From NCBI RefSeq assembly GCF_002949735.1, contig NZ_CP026681.1:4044501-4108500 (forward strand): a stretch of 64,000 bases of DNA. The letters are read 5' to 3'. Below are positions 33,929 to 42,939 of the stretch, one piece after another. The position numbers and the translations under genes were made by a program. Source of the DNA: Nostoc sp. 'Peltigera membranacea cyanobiont' N6. Its GTDB lineage: Bacteria; Cyanobacteriota; Cyanobacteriia; Cyanobacteriales; Nostocaceae. Below the pieces are notes generated by a model. It made no database searches, had not been told where the DNA came from, and worked only from the letters and a program-made list of their open reading frames with translations. Each line of letters starts with the position of its first letter. The stretch's first letter is position 1.

Positions 33929-35541
33929 ACTGCTGCTCCTATTTTAGATAAAGGCTTTTCTGTACTTAGCGGCTGACTCTTCACCCAAACTCGATCTAAT
34001 CCGCCACTAATTAGGTGATGTTGCTGGTTAGCATCAAGTTCTGGATAATCTTGATGTTTGTGCATCCCACGAGTTTCTTTACGTTCAATGGCACTGCTGT
34101 ACATCCACCGCGCTGTAGCTACCATTGCCGCAGCTTCTCGCGCCCTGGGAAGCTCTTTCTCTGATGTTACCTGGCTACTGCGGAGTTCTTGCCAAAGGTG
34201 ATTTAATCTACCCAAAGACTCGGTTAAGCCTTGTTCTGTACGGAAATAGTTCTTTTCATAGGGGAATACTTCAGCTTGGACTGCCTGAATAATTTCATCA
34301 GTCGCTAAGGTGCGATCGCTCCCACTTTCTAATCCTACCTCACCAACACCCAAAACTAGTCGTTGAGTTTTGTATTCTCCCAAACTACGGCTATATTCAG
34401 CAGCCGATTTCCCTGACCAATAGCCAGAAGATATTGCCCAAGCTGCATTATGACTACCACCGCCAGTAAATCCGCCACAAATTAGTTCCCGTGTAGCAGC
34501 ATCTCCAGCCGCATAGAGTCCCCGTACAGAACTGGCACAACTTTCATCGACAATCCGAATTCCTCCCGTACCGCGCACAGTTCCCTCTAAACGCAGAGTC
34601 ACAGGAAAACGTTGAGTAAATGGATCGATACCTGCACGATCAAAAGGTAAAAAGAAGTTGGGCTGCGCTAAACGCATAGATGGCCGCATCGATTCAGCCG
34701 CTTTGTCTATGATGGCGTAAACTGGCTGTTGCAGTAATGTCTGGGCAATTACTGACCGTCTATGAGAACTTGCCCCTGGAATTACAGTCCCGTCTTCGTA
34801 GGTGAAAGTTGCCCAATTATAAAACAGGGTTTTGGTAACTGAAGAAAAGGCGGGAGAGATGCCATAAGCATTAGAAAATTCCATACCCGACATCTCAGCA
34901 CCAGCTTCTGCCGCCATCAGATAACCATCCCCTGTCAGGACGTTGCATCCTAACGCTTTGCTGAGAAACGCACAGCCACCAGTTGCGATAATTGTGGACT
35001 GCGATCGCACTATCCATTTACTACCAGTCTGACGGTTCACACCCGTTGCACCAGCAACAGCACCATCGTTATCTACCAATAGTTCTAAGGCGGGGCTGTT
35101 GTCTAAAATCTTGACTCCAGCGCGTTGAATTTGCCGCCGCATCAGCCGCATATATTCTGGCCCTTGCAGCGATCGCCGATAGGGTTTGCCTTCATCGTCG
35201 GTAGGAAAGGGATAACCCCAGTCTGCTAACTGATTGACGTTTGCATAGGTCTGATTCAGTACTCGATCCATCCAGTTGCGATCGGATAAAAACCCACCCA
35301 ACGATTCCCGACTCGCCTTTGCAGTTTCTCGTGCTTCTGGATCGGGTGGCACATACCACACACCATTACCAGATGCCGCAGCACATCCAGTTGTACCACA
35401 GTATCCTTTGTCTACCAGGACAACCCTAGCTCCACTTGATGCAGCACTCCAAGCCGCCCAAGTTCCGGCTGGCCCGCCTCCAATCACAAGCACATCTGCT
35501 TCTAAGTCGAGTTCAAAATCAGTTGTTAACGTCTTCAGCAT
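33925..35541 (-). CDS. FAD-dependent oxidoreductase of the SdhA/FrdA/AprA superfamily
   Basis: A 538-residue soluble flavoprotein. FAD-binding GGGPAG (21-26), GTTGCAAASGNG, RGLYAAGDAATRE and GGGSHNAAWAISSG are fumarate-reductase/succinate-dehydrogenase-type; the C-terminal ATARWMYSSAIERKETRGMH resembles the SdhA capping end. It has no membrane anchor gene beside it, only a two-cluster ferredoxin. The gene pair resembles adenylylsulfate reductase AprAB in form, but I see no proof that it acts on APS; it may reduce or oxidise a sulfur compound, or feed electrons to the oxygenases here. Strong ribosome site ggagggg. Confidence 0.9.
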   Translation of the reverse strand: MLKTLTTDFELDLEADVLVIGGGPAGTWAAWSAASSGARVVLVDKGYCGTTGCAAASGNGVWYVPPDPEARETAKASRESLGGFLSDRNWMDRVLNQTYANVNQLADWGYPFPTDDEGKPYRRSLQGPEYMRLMRRQIQRAGVKILDNSPALELLVDNDGAVAGATGVNRQTGSKWIVRSQSTIIATGGCAFLSKALGCNVLTGDGYLMAAEAGAEMSGMEFSNAYGISPAFSSVTKTLFYNWATFTYEDGTVIPGASSHRRSVIAQTLLQQPVYAIIDKAAESMRPSMRLAQPNFFLPFDRAGIDPFTQRFPVTLRLEGTVRGTGGIRIVDESCASSVRGLYAAGDAATRELICGGFTGGGSHNAAWAISSGYWSGKSAAEYSRSLGEYKTQRLVLGVGEVGLESGSDRTLATDEIIQAVQAEVFPYEKNYFRTEQGLTESLGRLNHLWQELRSSQVTSEKELPRAREAAAMVATARWMYSSAIERKETRGMHKHQDYPELDANQQHHLISGGLDRVWVKSQPLSTEKPLSKIGAAV

Positions 35542-35870
35542 TTACAATTTCCCCTCCATCGATAAAGTCTTAAGCATCAAGTCTTCATCCCATCGATGCT
35601 GCAAAATATTCATAAATCTGTTTGCCTATCTACTTGAGGACTATCAGTAGCCTCAACTTATGACTTGTTAAGCCAGATTAGCGGCAACTACTTTATCTTG
35701 ATAGGCAAGCCGTAGTTTTTGATATAACAAAGCTTTTCACAGTTTTCGATAAAAAGCAAGTATTTTACAAACAAATTTAAATGTAAATTTATGTAAAAGA
35801 AGTTTGTTGAAGGAGGCAGGAGGCAGGAGGGACAATTAAGAAGGGGATTCAGCACCGTACTTAATTGGGG

Positions 35871-35892
35871 CCACTGAAATTCGTTTCAGTGG
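35871..35892. terminator. Hairpin with TTCG tetraloop
   Basis: Nine-base perfect stem CCACTGAAA / TTTCAGTGG around TTCG, an unusually stable RNA loop. Followed on the plus strand by gggtcttaa. It could be a terminator, RNA stabiliser or dispersed repeat; no gene ends close by on the plus strand. Confidence 0.4.
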
Positions 35893-36028
35893 GGGTCTTA
35901 AACCCTTACTCCCTGCGGTCGTAGCAGAGGGCAGAAAACAGTATTCCAACCTGTTGCTCCTGCCCTCTGCCTTTCTTGATAAATAAAAAACTTGCTTTTT
36001 GCAAATCTTTGTGAATGTATCAGAACTT

Positions 36029-36151
36029 ATACCATTTCTTTATGAGGCTGCGCCAAATTTTCTTGGCTTCTTCTTTCTTTGTGTCCTTTGCTTCCTTTGC
36101 GGTTCGTTCCTCATATAGTTAGTTTGGCGCATCTTCATCCAGAATTGGTAT
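36029..36151. mobile_element. MITE-like element ataccatttct...agaattggtat
   Basis: About 123 bp. Left end ataccatttctttatgaggc and inverted right end ataccaattctggatgaaga continue into tgcgccaaa in both, giving imperfect 29-base terminal repeats. The centre holds ctttgtgtcctttgcttcct then ttgcggttcgtt, the dispersed motif of 31971 inverted. Confidence 0.65.
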
Positions 36152-36307
36152 TACGCAAAACTACACGCGCTCAGGAGCAATTTCTGAATTGCTCCTACAG
36201 AAAATTAAGGCTTTCACTACTTTTTTTTGCATAAGCCCTAGCCAGGATACTTTTTCTTTAATAAAGAATCTAATACAAAATTAGCAAAGTACAGAGGCAG
36301 AAATATC

Positions 36308-37318
36308 TTAAGAATCCCCGTCCTTTTTAGGGGGGAGAGCGTCAACTCGTTTGTCAGAATTATTCGTTGAATTGGAGGATTTGGAATAGAAGCCAGCTAC
36401 CTCTGCCAAAGTATAAAGGGGTCTAGCTTTAACTTCTTCGTAGATGCGCCCTATATATTCGCCTAAGATGCCAACACTGACTAACTGCACAGATCCGAGA
36501 AAGAAAATTGCCATTAAAATAATTGTGAACCCAGTTAAAGGTGAATGGGGGAGAAAAAGCCGCCAATACAAGACTAATAAAGCCATGAAGATGGCCACCG
36601 CTGCCGCCACTAAGCCTAAGTAGGTTGATAACCGCAGTGGCACTATTGAAAAGGATACTAGACCATTAATAGCAAGCGCCAAAGATTTGCGGAAAGTGTA
36701 CTTAACTTCCCCAGCAAAGCGGGGGTTGCGCTCGAACTGAATTGCGGTTTGCTGAAAGCCAACCCAAGAACGCAGACCACGAATATAGCGGGTGCGTTCT
36801 GGCATAGAATTGAGAATATCTACGATTTGCCGATCCATTAAACAAAAATCACCAGTATCAGTAGGAATCTCTACATCTGCAAGCTTCTTGAGGATGCGAT
36901 AAAAGAAGTAGGCTGTAAAACGCTTAAACCATCCTTCCTTGAGGCGTTGAGTGCGTTGAGCGTAGACAACCTGATAGCCCTGTCGCCATTTTTCAATCAT
37001 GTCTGGGATTAGTTCTGGCGGATCTTGTAAGTCAGCATCAAGGATGATAATAACTTGACCCCGAACAAAATTAAGACCAGCAGTAACTGCAATTTGATGA
37101 CCAAAGTTACGAGCAAAGCTCAGGTAGCAAATGCGTGGGTCTTTTTGATGGAGTTCTCGTAGTAGTTGTAAGGAGCGATCGCGGCTACCATCATTGATTA
37201 AAATCAATTCGACCAGGCCATCCAACCGATTCATAACTGCATTCAGTCTGCGGTATAGTTCAGGAATAATTTCTTCTTCGTTATAAATTGGAACAATCAA
37301 TGAATACTTTGGTACCAT
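36308..37318 (-). CDS. Family 2 glycosyltransferase with C-terminal membrane anchor (DPM1/GtrB-like)
   Basis: A 336-residue enzyme that probably moves a sugar from a nucleotide sugar to polyprenyl phosphate. YSLIVPIYNEEEIIPELYRR, the metal-binding DADLQDPPE and DFCLMDRQ are characteristic; two membrane spans follow at about residues 230-252 and 265-288, as in bactoprenol glucosyltransferases. It ends with a Ser/Asn-rich tail. It is a likely partner of the membrane protein downstream at 37.4 kb on the same strand in envelope glycan synthesis; there is no evident link to sulfur genes. Confidence 0.92.
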   Translation of the reverse strand: MVPKYSLIVPIYNEEEIIPELYRRLNAVMNRLDGLVELILINDGSRDRSLQLLRELHQKDPRICYLSFARNFGHQIAVTAGLNFVRGQVIIILDADLQDPPELIPDMIEKWRQGYQVVYAQRTQRLKEGWFKRFTAYFFYRILKKLADVEIPTDTGDFCLMDRQIVDILNSMPERTRYIRGLRSWVGFQQTAIQFERNPRFAGEVKYTFRKSLALAINGLVSFSIVPLRLSTYLGLVAAAVAIFMALLVLYWRLFLPHSPLTGFTIILMAIFFLGSVQLVSVGILGEYIGRIYEEVKARPLYTLAEVAGFYSKSSNSTNNSDKRVDALPPKKDGDS

Positions 37319-37425
37319 CTAGGAATCTCATTTAATTTTTGAATAGCCAGGCTGAAAGACTGCTTGTCGCGATCGAGGTTTGGTTCTTAGTATACCTAGC
37401 AAGGCTCAAGTCCCATTCCGATAAT

Positions 37426-38136
37426 TTATTTATTATTAGGATTTATGTAATCTGAAGAGTCTGATTTTTTAAGGCTTTCTACAGCTTTTTTGGGAAAAGT
37501 CCGACGATGGCGATACCAAGTAGACCCTGCTACCAGTATTCCAGTTAAGCCCAAGGCGAGTATTAGCGGCAAAAAATCACCAGTCTTGACTGCCTTTAGA
37601 CCAGAACTACCTAGTAGTACAAAAGGTAAAACACTAGGAATAGTGCCAAGTGTTGTACCTAGAACATAATCTTTAAAACCGATCGAAGTCAGTCCAGCCA
37701 CAAAGTTGACCAAGCCATAAGGCATGATTGGTACTAGTCGGATGGCAAACATATAAAAAAGCCCTCCACGGCGTACCTCAGCATCCATAGCTTGCCAGCG
37801 TCCTGCGAGTCGTTTTGCAACTGTTTGCCGTCCAATAGTTCTAGTAAAAACGAAAGCAATGATTGCTGCAATCACTGCTGCAACACTAGTCCAGAAAGTA
37901 CCCAGCCAAGGGCCAAAAATTGCACCTCCAGTCAAATTTAGTACTGTTGAGGGCAGAACTAACATTGTTGCCACAACGTACAATGCAATATAAATAATCG
38001 GTGCCCAGATTCCAGAAGATTTTAGCAAAGCCTGAATTTGTGCTGGTTCAATGCCGCCAATCAGATATACTGCTATACCAGTCGCAATTATGCAACTCAG
38101 TGTGAGTAGCATAATACCAGTTTTCAAGTTCCACAC
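37426..38136 (-). CDS. TVP38/TMEM64 (VTT domain) membrane protein
   Basis: About 236 residues with five or six hydrophobic segments. PSTVLNLTGGAIFGPWLG, RLVPIMPYGLVNFVAGLT and the LGTTLGTIPSVLPFVLLG segment are the SNARE-associated/VTT domain pattern, linked to lipid scrambling or transport in other members. The longest frame begins at a TTG (38169), but a GTG at 38134-38136 has a good ribosome site (aggag, ten bases upstream), so I take that start; an ATG eight codons further in is another option. It precedes the GT2 gene on the same strand. Confidence 0.83.
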   Translation of the reverse strand: MWNLKTGIMLLTLSCIIATGIAVYLIGGIEPAQIQALLKSSGIWAPIIYIALYVVATMLVLPSTVLNLTGGAIFGPWLGTFWTSVAAVIAAIIAFVFTRTIGRQTVAKRLAGRWQAMDAEVRRGGLFYMFAIRLVPIMPYGLVNFVAGLTSIGFKDYVLGTTLGTIPSVLPFVLLGSSGLKAVKTGDFLPLILALGLTGILVAGSTWYRHRRTFPKKAVESLKKSDSSDYINPNNK

Positions 38137-38268
38137 TAGAACTCTACTCCTACTTTTTTTGTAACACAACCCATCTGTCGCAAATGTCCCCTTTAATTAA
38201 TTCGCATATAGCGTTTCCCAGTCTGATGAGATACAAGAACCCCACCCCCAACCCCCTCCCCGCTCTTT

Positions 38269-38440
38269 GAGCTACGGTGTACACACAAGTCTTATAGAGA
38301 TTGCCCCAGAGCCTTTTGATCCCCCCAACCCCCCTTAAAAAAGGGGGCCAAATTTTGTTAAAGTCCCCCTTTTTAAGGGGGATTTAGGGGGATCTCCAAC
38401 GATTTTGGGTCTGTACAGAGATGTGTGTACACCGTAGCTC
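38269..38440. mobile_element. Nested inverted-repeat element, outer gagctacggtgtacacac
   Basis: Outer ends gagctacggtgtacacacaa and inverted gagctacggtgtacacacat enclose about 172 bp. Inside is a second hairpin, gatccccccaaccccccttaa with its inverse ttaagggggatttaggggga, of the same family as 23938-24012 and 8420-8454. A fragment of the outer end occurs at 17391. Possible composite of two elements. Confidence 0.75.
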
Positions 38441-38646
38441 CTTGAGAGAGGGCTATGATGTAACTCATTTGATTAAGGAAAGCTATAAGCGAGTTAAAAA
38501 CGAAATGTCCTCAAGATGTTTTTCGGCACAGCCGAAACAATCTTGAGAACAATTAAGTTCTTGACAATATATTATAAGGATATGCTGAGTGTAGCGATAT
38601 TTGTTCAGTCTGGGGAGTGTCAAAGCTCTACATCGCTAGAAAACCT

Positions 38647-38789
38647 ATACAGCAGTTTGCTTTTTAAGTGAGGTACAAAATACAGGACTCACGCATATAT
38701 AAAGAGTTTCTACCTTCTACCTCCAGCAATAACTGCCTCCTGCCTCAAAACCCGTAGCTTTTACTTCAGGCAAAGTAAAACTGCTGTAT
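38647..38789. mobile_element. MITE-like element atacagcagttt...aaactgctgtat
   Basis: Ends are a perfect 12-base inverted pair about 143 bp apart, with ctttttaagtgagg opposite a cttcaggcaaag stretch. The interior (aggactcacgcatat, aaagagtttctaccttctac) has counterparts near 31950 and 55289-55325. It lies just after the porin gene's stop codon. Confidence 0.6.
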
Positions 38790-38805
38790 CTTTAATTTTC
38801 ACCGA

Positions 38806-40614
38806 TTAAAATCTAAAGACAGTACGAACCCAAGCAAATAAACTATCAGGATTACTGGAATCAGAGTTCGGTGCAGTAATCCAGATCAAACCCGGCGTAA
38901 CCTCAATATGATCTCCAATTTTATATTGGTAGAATGCCTCAATGTGTAGGGAAGTATCTTTATCGGCTTGTCCCGCACCTGCCCCCAAATCTACACCCTT
39001 ACTGAGAGCGATCATTTTCGGTTCCATACCAACTAAAACCCCACCTAAAGCACCTTCACTAAAAAGATCCGGGAATGCCAGTCCTACTGCCCAATCCATA
39101 GCTTCGCCATCTCCGCGCCCCAAATAGCGATGTGCTGCATAACTTACCCACGCATTAATTGCCAACTTAGGATTCACTTGATAGAACGCCTGTAAACCAT
39201 AAAGGTTGCCCACAGTTCCCGCTCCCGCCACAGTGCTGTTTACCAAGTTACTGCCGACAGCTGGGCCGAAATTTGTTCCACTAAAACCTATGGTATTTGC
39301 TGGGCTATAGGTATTAACGTAAGTTGCCGCCACCCGAAAATTCCGATTAGAAGAGTAGTATATTAACTGTGCTAAAGCTAAATACCTGCCTGAAAATAAG
39401 CCATTATTAACTGCGGGATTGTTACCATTTGGTGCGCTGTAAGCTATCCCGAATTGAACTTGTTTGCCTAATTGTTGGAGTATAGCAATTCCGGGGCCGC
39501 TATCTCCATAGTTATAGACCAAAGACCGCCGTGAAAATCGTGAAATCCCATTAGCACCAGTCGCAGAAGACGATTCAAAATATGGGTTAATCGGACCAGA
39601 AAGACCTATCTCACTAGCTCCATCAGACAAGGGATAAATGTTGACTTGGGTATTTGGAAAAGGTAGAAACCGATAGCGAACACCACTAAGAATAAGAGTA
39701 TTGCGTGCAAAAGTAATACTGGAGTTATCAGCAGTTCTTCCCTCATAAGTTCCCAATAATCCAGCTCTTGTTTGTCCCAATGATTCAATATTTCCACCTC
39801 CTATTGTTATACCTAGTGAATCTTTACCGTTAAAACTGGTATTTAACCGTAAAGAGGTTGAGCCTTGAAGTGTGGCATTGCGAGGTGCTGGTGTTTTGGT
39901 GACAACATTATTACCAGCCAGAAGTTCGCTAAAAACAATCTGCGCTCGACCTACAAGTTGAGTTGTAGTTGTAAACTGAGTTGCTTCTAATTTCGCAGTC
40001 CGCGTTTCCAAGCTATCTAAGCGTCCCCGCAATTGAGCAAGTTCTGGAGAAAATTGTTCTTGTAGTTTTTTGATAATACCCAAGTCTTCTCGTTTGACTA
40101 AATCTGTCGTTGAAGTCGCTATTAATTCATTGAGGCGATCTAAAGCTGCATTCAACCCAGCTGCAAATTCATACCGTGTTAGCGCACGATTCCCTTTAAA
40201 TGTGCTATCTGTATATCCCGCAATTACACCGTAGCGCTCCACCAAAGACTGTAATGCTTGAAATGCCCAATCTGTAGGCAAAACATCTGACAGTTGCGAG
40301 ACGGATGTCACTTGTCCCGCAGGATTATTTGTAGCTTTTTTACTAGTCGGTGGCGCAACTTCCAACAATTGTGAGACAGGTGTTACTCGTTCTGGGTTTG
40401 TAGCCTTTTTACTCGTTAGTGGTGGAATTGAAGTGTCTACTGTTTGATTGACAACTACTTCTGGAGCTTTGTTAACTTCTACTCCAGCAGTAGATACATC
40501 AGATTTAGGCAGTTCAGCCTGACTTTTAGCTGGATAAAAAACTAGGATACCTAAAATATCTAGCAACAAAAGCAGGAACATTGTCCATCTATAATTTGAG
40601 CGAAAATTCGACAT
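38806..40614 (-). CDS. SLH-domain OprB-type outer-membrane porin ('iron uptake porin' family)
   Basis: A 602-residue cyanobacterial outer-membrane channel. A hydrophobic leader (about 10-32) is followed by a low-complexity linker with a repeated PPLTSKKATNPE-type unit, an SLH domain (about 108-165: VLPTDWAFQALQSLVERYGV) that anchors to the cell wall, a coiled coil (190-215) and a long beta-barrel from about 220 ending in F (AWVRTVFRF), the terminal aromatic expected for outer-membrane proteins. The family name implies iron, but substrates are poorly defined. Lying back to back with ssuD, it could admit sulfonates. Confidence 0.9.
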   Translation of the reverse strand: MSNFRSNYRWTMFLLLLLDILGILVFYPAKSQAELPKSDVSTAGVEVNKAPEVVVNQTVDTSIPPLTSKKATNPERVTPVSQLLEVAPPTSKKATNNPAGQVTSVSQLSDVLPTDWAFQALQSLVERYGVIAGYTDSTFKGNRALTRYEFAAGLNAALDRLNELIATSTTDLVKREDLGIIKKLQEQFSPELAQLRGRLDSLETRTAKLEATQFTTTTQLVGRAQIVFSELLAGNNVVTKTPAPRNATLQGSTSLRLNTSFNGKDSLGITIGGGNIESLGQTRAGLLGTYEGRTADNSSITFARNTLILSGVRYRFLPFPNTQVNIYPLSDGASEIGLSGPINPYFESSSATGANGISRFSRRSLVYNYGDSGPGIAILQQLGKQVQFGIAYSAPNGNNPAVNNGLFSGRYLALAQLIYYSSNRNFRVAATYVNTYSPANTIGFSGTNFGPAVGSNLVNSTVAGAGTVGNLYGLQAFYQVNPKLAINAWVSYAAHRYLGRGDGEAMDWAVGLAFPDLFSEGALGGVLVGMEPKMIALSKGVDLGAGAGQADKDTSLHIEAFYQYKIGDHIEVTPGLIWITAPNSDSSNPDSLFAWVRTVFRF

Positions 40615-41703
40615 TACTCTTTAACTCCTCAACCTGAAAGATGAATAAACTAACTCTAAATTGGACAGACGAACAGCATAAATCCTTGATGCAATATTTC
40701 TGCTAAATCATTAGATAATAGACTTAGCAAAGGTTCCACCAGTGAGAAAAATACAAATTTTCGACAACTATCGCAACCAGTACTAAGTGGTTGAATGGAG
40801 ACTCTAAAAGTCGCTGAAACTTATGGAATCTGGCACTTGAAAGGATACTAAAAACGTCTTGAATAAGACAATCACTGCCTTTTTCAGACTTGGCTACCTT
40901 TAAGGCAAACTAAAGCAAATACTATGTGGACTGACACTTCTAAGACATTAGAATTCCATCTTTCTTGATTATGTTGTACAAAGCTCATCACTGGCTGCTG
41001 GCATTAACTAAAACTTGAATTGAAATCAAGTTATTTTCTGACAATTCAAATTCGCTGAATATACTAATTTGTAATCAGCTATATTTGACAGCATCAATTG
41101 TTAAGAAAAGGTCATAATTCGATAAACCGATATAGTTACCGGATTTTACGTAGAATTATCTTTGCATAGAGCTTGGTACAATGCAAGACCCAGTATTTAT
41201 CCATGAAGAGAAAATATGTCAAAATTATTGGCTAGGTCAAGTCAACCCAAGCAACTGCGTTCTCATAACCAAATTGCGTGAAGAAAAGTAAAGAAGGCTC
41301 AAACCCTTTTTCCCCCAGCTAATAACCCCCTACCTTGTCCCAACGATAATTATTTACGCCCACGTACTTAGTGTGGCGTAGGCGATCGCCTGTAAGAGTA
41401 ACTAGCAACTTGGGTTATTACAGATAATATTTCATAACCTCTGGTATCATCTGAGTTAATTACGTAATTACCGATCGAATTGGAAATGTAGCTTACTCAG
41501 TTAAAAGTTGTATTTTCCAACACAGCAATTCTAACCACGAAAGTGTCATAATCGTCGGCTAAGAAGTTCGTTATTCAGTCAGCTATTTTTTACTGATAGT
41601 TAAATTAGGCTTGATTTTTAGATAATATCGGGTAAAATTTTGACTATAAAATACGGTAATTCGGTCGGATAATCGTAAATTAAACTCCCATACCCTGACA
41701 AAC
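40615..41703. other. Long divergent intergenic region between porin and ssuD
   Basis: 1,089 bases with no clear gene except one possible 21-codon frame (41216-41281). Several short related strings occur: cgataaaccgatatagttaccgg near 41119, taattaccgatcgaatt near 41464, and cggtaattcggtcggataat near 41654. They may be operator-like copies, but no consensus is certain. A length like this suggests complex control or long leader RNAs on one or both sides. Confidence 0.5.
41216..41281 (+). CDS. Possible 21-residue leader peptide upstream of ssuD
   Basis: Reads MSKLLARSSQPKQLRSHNQI plus A then TGA, with a purine-rich site (gaagagaa) 5 bases before the ATG. Basic, serine/glutamine-rich, without cysteine or methionine runs that would suggest classic sulfur attenuation. 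It lies 423 bases before ssuD on the same strand. It may be chance. Confidence 0.25.
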   Translation: MSKLLARSSQPKQLRSHNQIA

Positions 41704-42852
41704 ATGCAAATTCTCTGGTTTATTCCTACTGGATCTCATGATGGACGCTATTTAGGCACAGATATTGGTTCTCGTGTTGTCACACCTGATTATTTGCAGC
41801 AAATTGCCCAAGCTGTGGATAGTTTAGGCTACACGGGTGCATTGTTACCCACGGGGAGTTCTTGTGAAGATGCTTGGATAACTGCTGCGGCTCTCATATC
41901 TGTCACCAAGCGGATGAAATTTCTTGTGGCAATTCGCCCAGGAATTACTTCTCCGGGTGCTGCTGCAAGAATGGCAGCAACATTTGACCGAATTTCTAAA
42001 GGAAGATTGTTGATTAATGTGGTGACAGGTGGAGATCCGGTGCAACTCGCTGGGGATGGCTTGCATCTTAGTCATGACGATCGCTATGATTTAACCGATG
42101 AATTTCTTACCGTTTGGCGGGGTATTGTCAGTGGGGAAACAGTGGATTTTAAGGGAAACTACCTGGATATCAAAGGTGGTAAACTCTTATTCCCACCAGT
42201 TCAAAAACCCTATCCACCCTTGTGGTTTGGTGGTTCATCTGCTGCTGCGAAGCGGGTTGCTGCTAAACATATAGATGTTTACCTGACTTGGGGTGAACCT
42301 CCAGAACAAGTTGCTCAAAAGATTGCTGAAGTTAGGCGATTGGCGGCGGAACTTGGTAGAACAGTCAGCTTTGGGATTCGCTTGCATGTAATTGTGCGAG
42401 AAACCGAGTCTGCGGCTTGGGATGCAGCCAATGAGCTAATTAAGTATGTGGATGACGATGCGATCGCAAAAGCTCAGGAGAACTTGGCTAGTTCTGATTC
42501 TGAAGGACAGCGACGAATGAGTAAACTACATAGTGGTAGTCGAGAAACCCTAGAGATTAGTCCCAACCTGTGGACAGGAATTGGATTGGTGCGGGGAGGT
42601 GCTGGTACAGCCTTAGTTGGAGATCCCGATACCGTTGCCGCTAGGATGCTGGAATATCGTAATTTGGGTATAGAAACCTTTGTGTTCTCTGGATATCCCC
42701 ATTTAGAAGAAGCGTATCGCACCACCGAATTATTATTTCCACACCTACCTTTGCAAAGCGAACCTGCACTTTTAACGCCACCAGTCTTGAGTACTGTTAG
42801 CGAAATTGTCACCAATGAAAAGTTTTCTAAACAACTAACGAGTGCTTCATGA
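41704..42852 (+). CDS. ssuD: FMNH2-dependent alkanesulfonate monooxygenase
   Basis: Cleaves C1 and longer alkanesulfonates to the aldehyde and sulfite using reduced FMN and oxygen. The 382-residue protein follows SsuD closely: GSHDGRYLGTDIGSR, PTGSSCEDAWITAA (with the active-site Cys), LLINVVTGGDPVQLAGDG, YLTWGEPPEQV, FGIRLHVIVRET and GLVRGGAGTALVGDPDTVAAR are all in place. Complete. The FMN reductase SsuE that normally supplies FMNH2 is not in the window. It is followed on the same strand by ssuC and ssuB; spacing to ssuC is about 90 bases, so one operon is likely. Confidence 0.97.
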   Translation: MQILWFIPTGSHDGRYLGTDIGSRVVTPDYLQQIAQAVDSLGYTGALLPTGSSCEDAWITAAALISVTKRMKFLVAIRPGITSPGAAARMAATFDRISKGRLLINVVTGGDPVQLAGDGLHLSHDDRYDLTDEFLTVWRGIVSGETVDFKGNYLDIKGGKLLFPPVQKPYPPLWFGGSSAAAKRVAAKHIDVYLTWGEPPEQVAQKIAEVRRLAAELGRTVSFGIRLHVIVRETESAAWDAANELIKYVDDDAIAKAQENLASSDSEGQRRMSKLHSGSRETLEISPNLWTGIGLVRGGAGTALVGDPDTVAARMLEYRNLGIETFVFSGYPHLEEAYRTTELLFPHLPLQSEPALLTPPVLSTVSEIVTNEKFSKQLTSAS

Positions 42853-42939
42853 ATAATTCCTAATTAAAGAGCAAATTACGAATTATGTTGATGATGCTTC
42901 TAGATTCATCCTTCGGAACAATTGAAAATCCAAAATCCC

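Larger units (their letters stand above)
35542..36307. other. Intergenic, repeat-rich
   Basis: No gene recognised in 766 bases. Near the flavoprotein start, catcgatgg and tatcgatgg occur as imperfect direct copies on the minus strand. Further on are ggaggcaggaggcaggaggg (35812-35831), a TTCG-loop hairpin (35871-35892), an inverted pair gcagagggcag/ctgccctctgc (about 35924-35972) and a MITE-like element (36029-36151). Confidence 0.55.
38170..38805. other. Intergenic, dominated by two inverted-repeat elements
   Basis: Contains the 38269-38440 and 38647-38789 elements. Between them (38441-38646) nothing is recognised except a short inverted pair aaatgtcctcaagat / atcttgagaac at about 38502-38550, which forms a hairpin. 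Confidence 0.55.

Noticed and set aside
41640..41673. TTGACT...GATAAT as ssuD promoter
   Set aside because: The spacer is 22 bases, too long for a standard sigma-70-type promoter.
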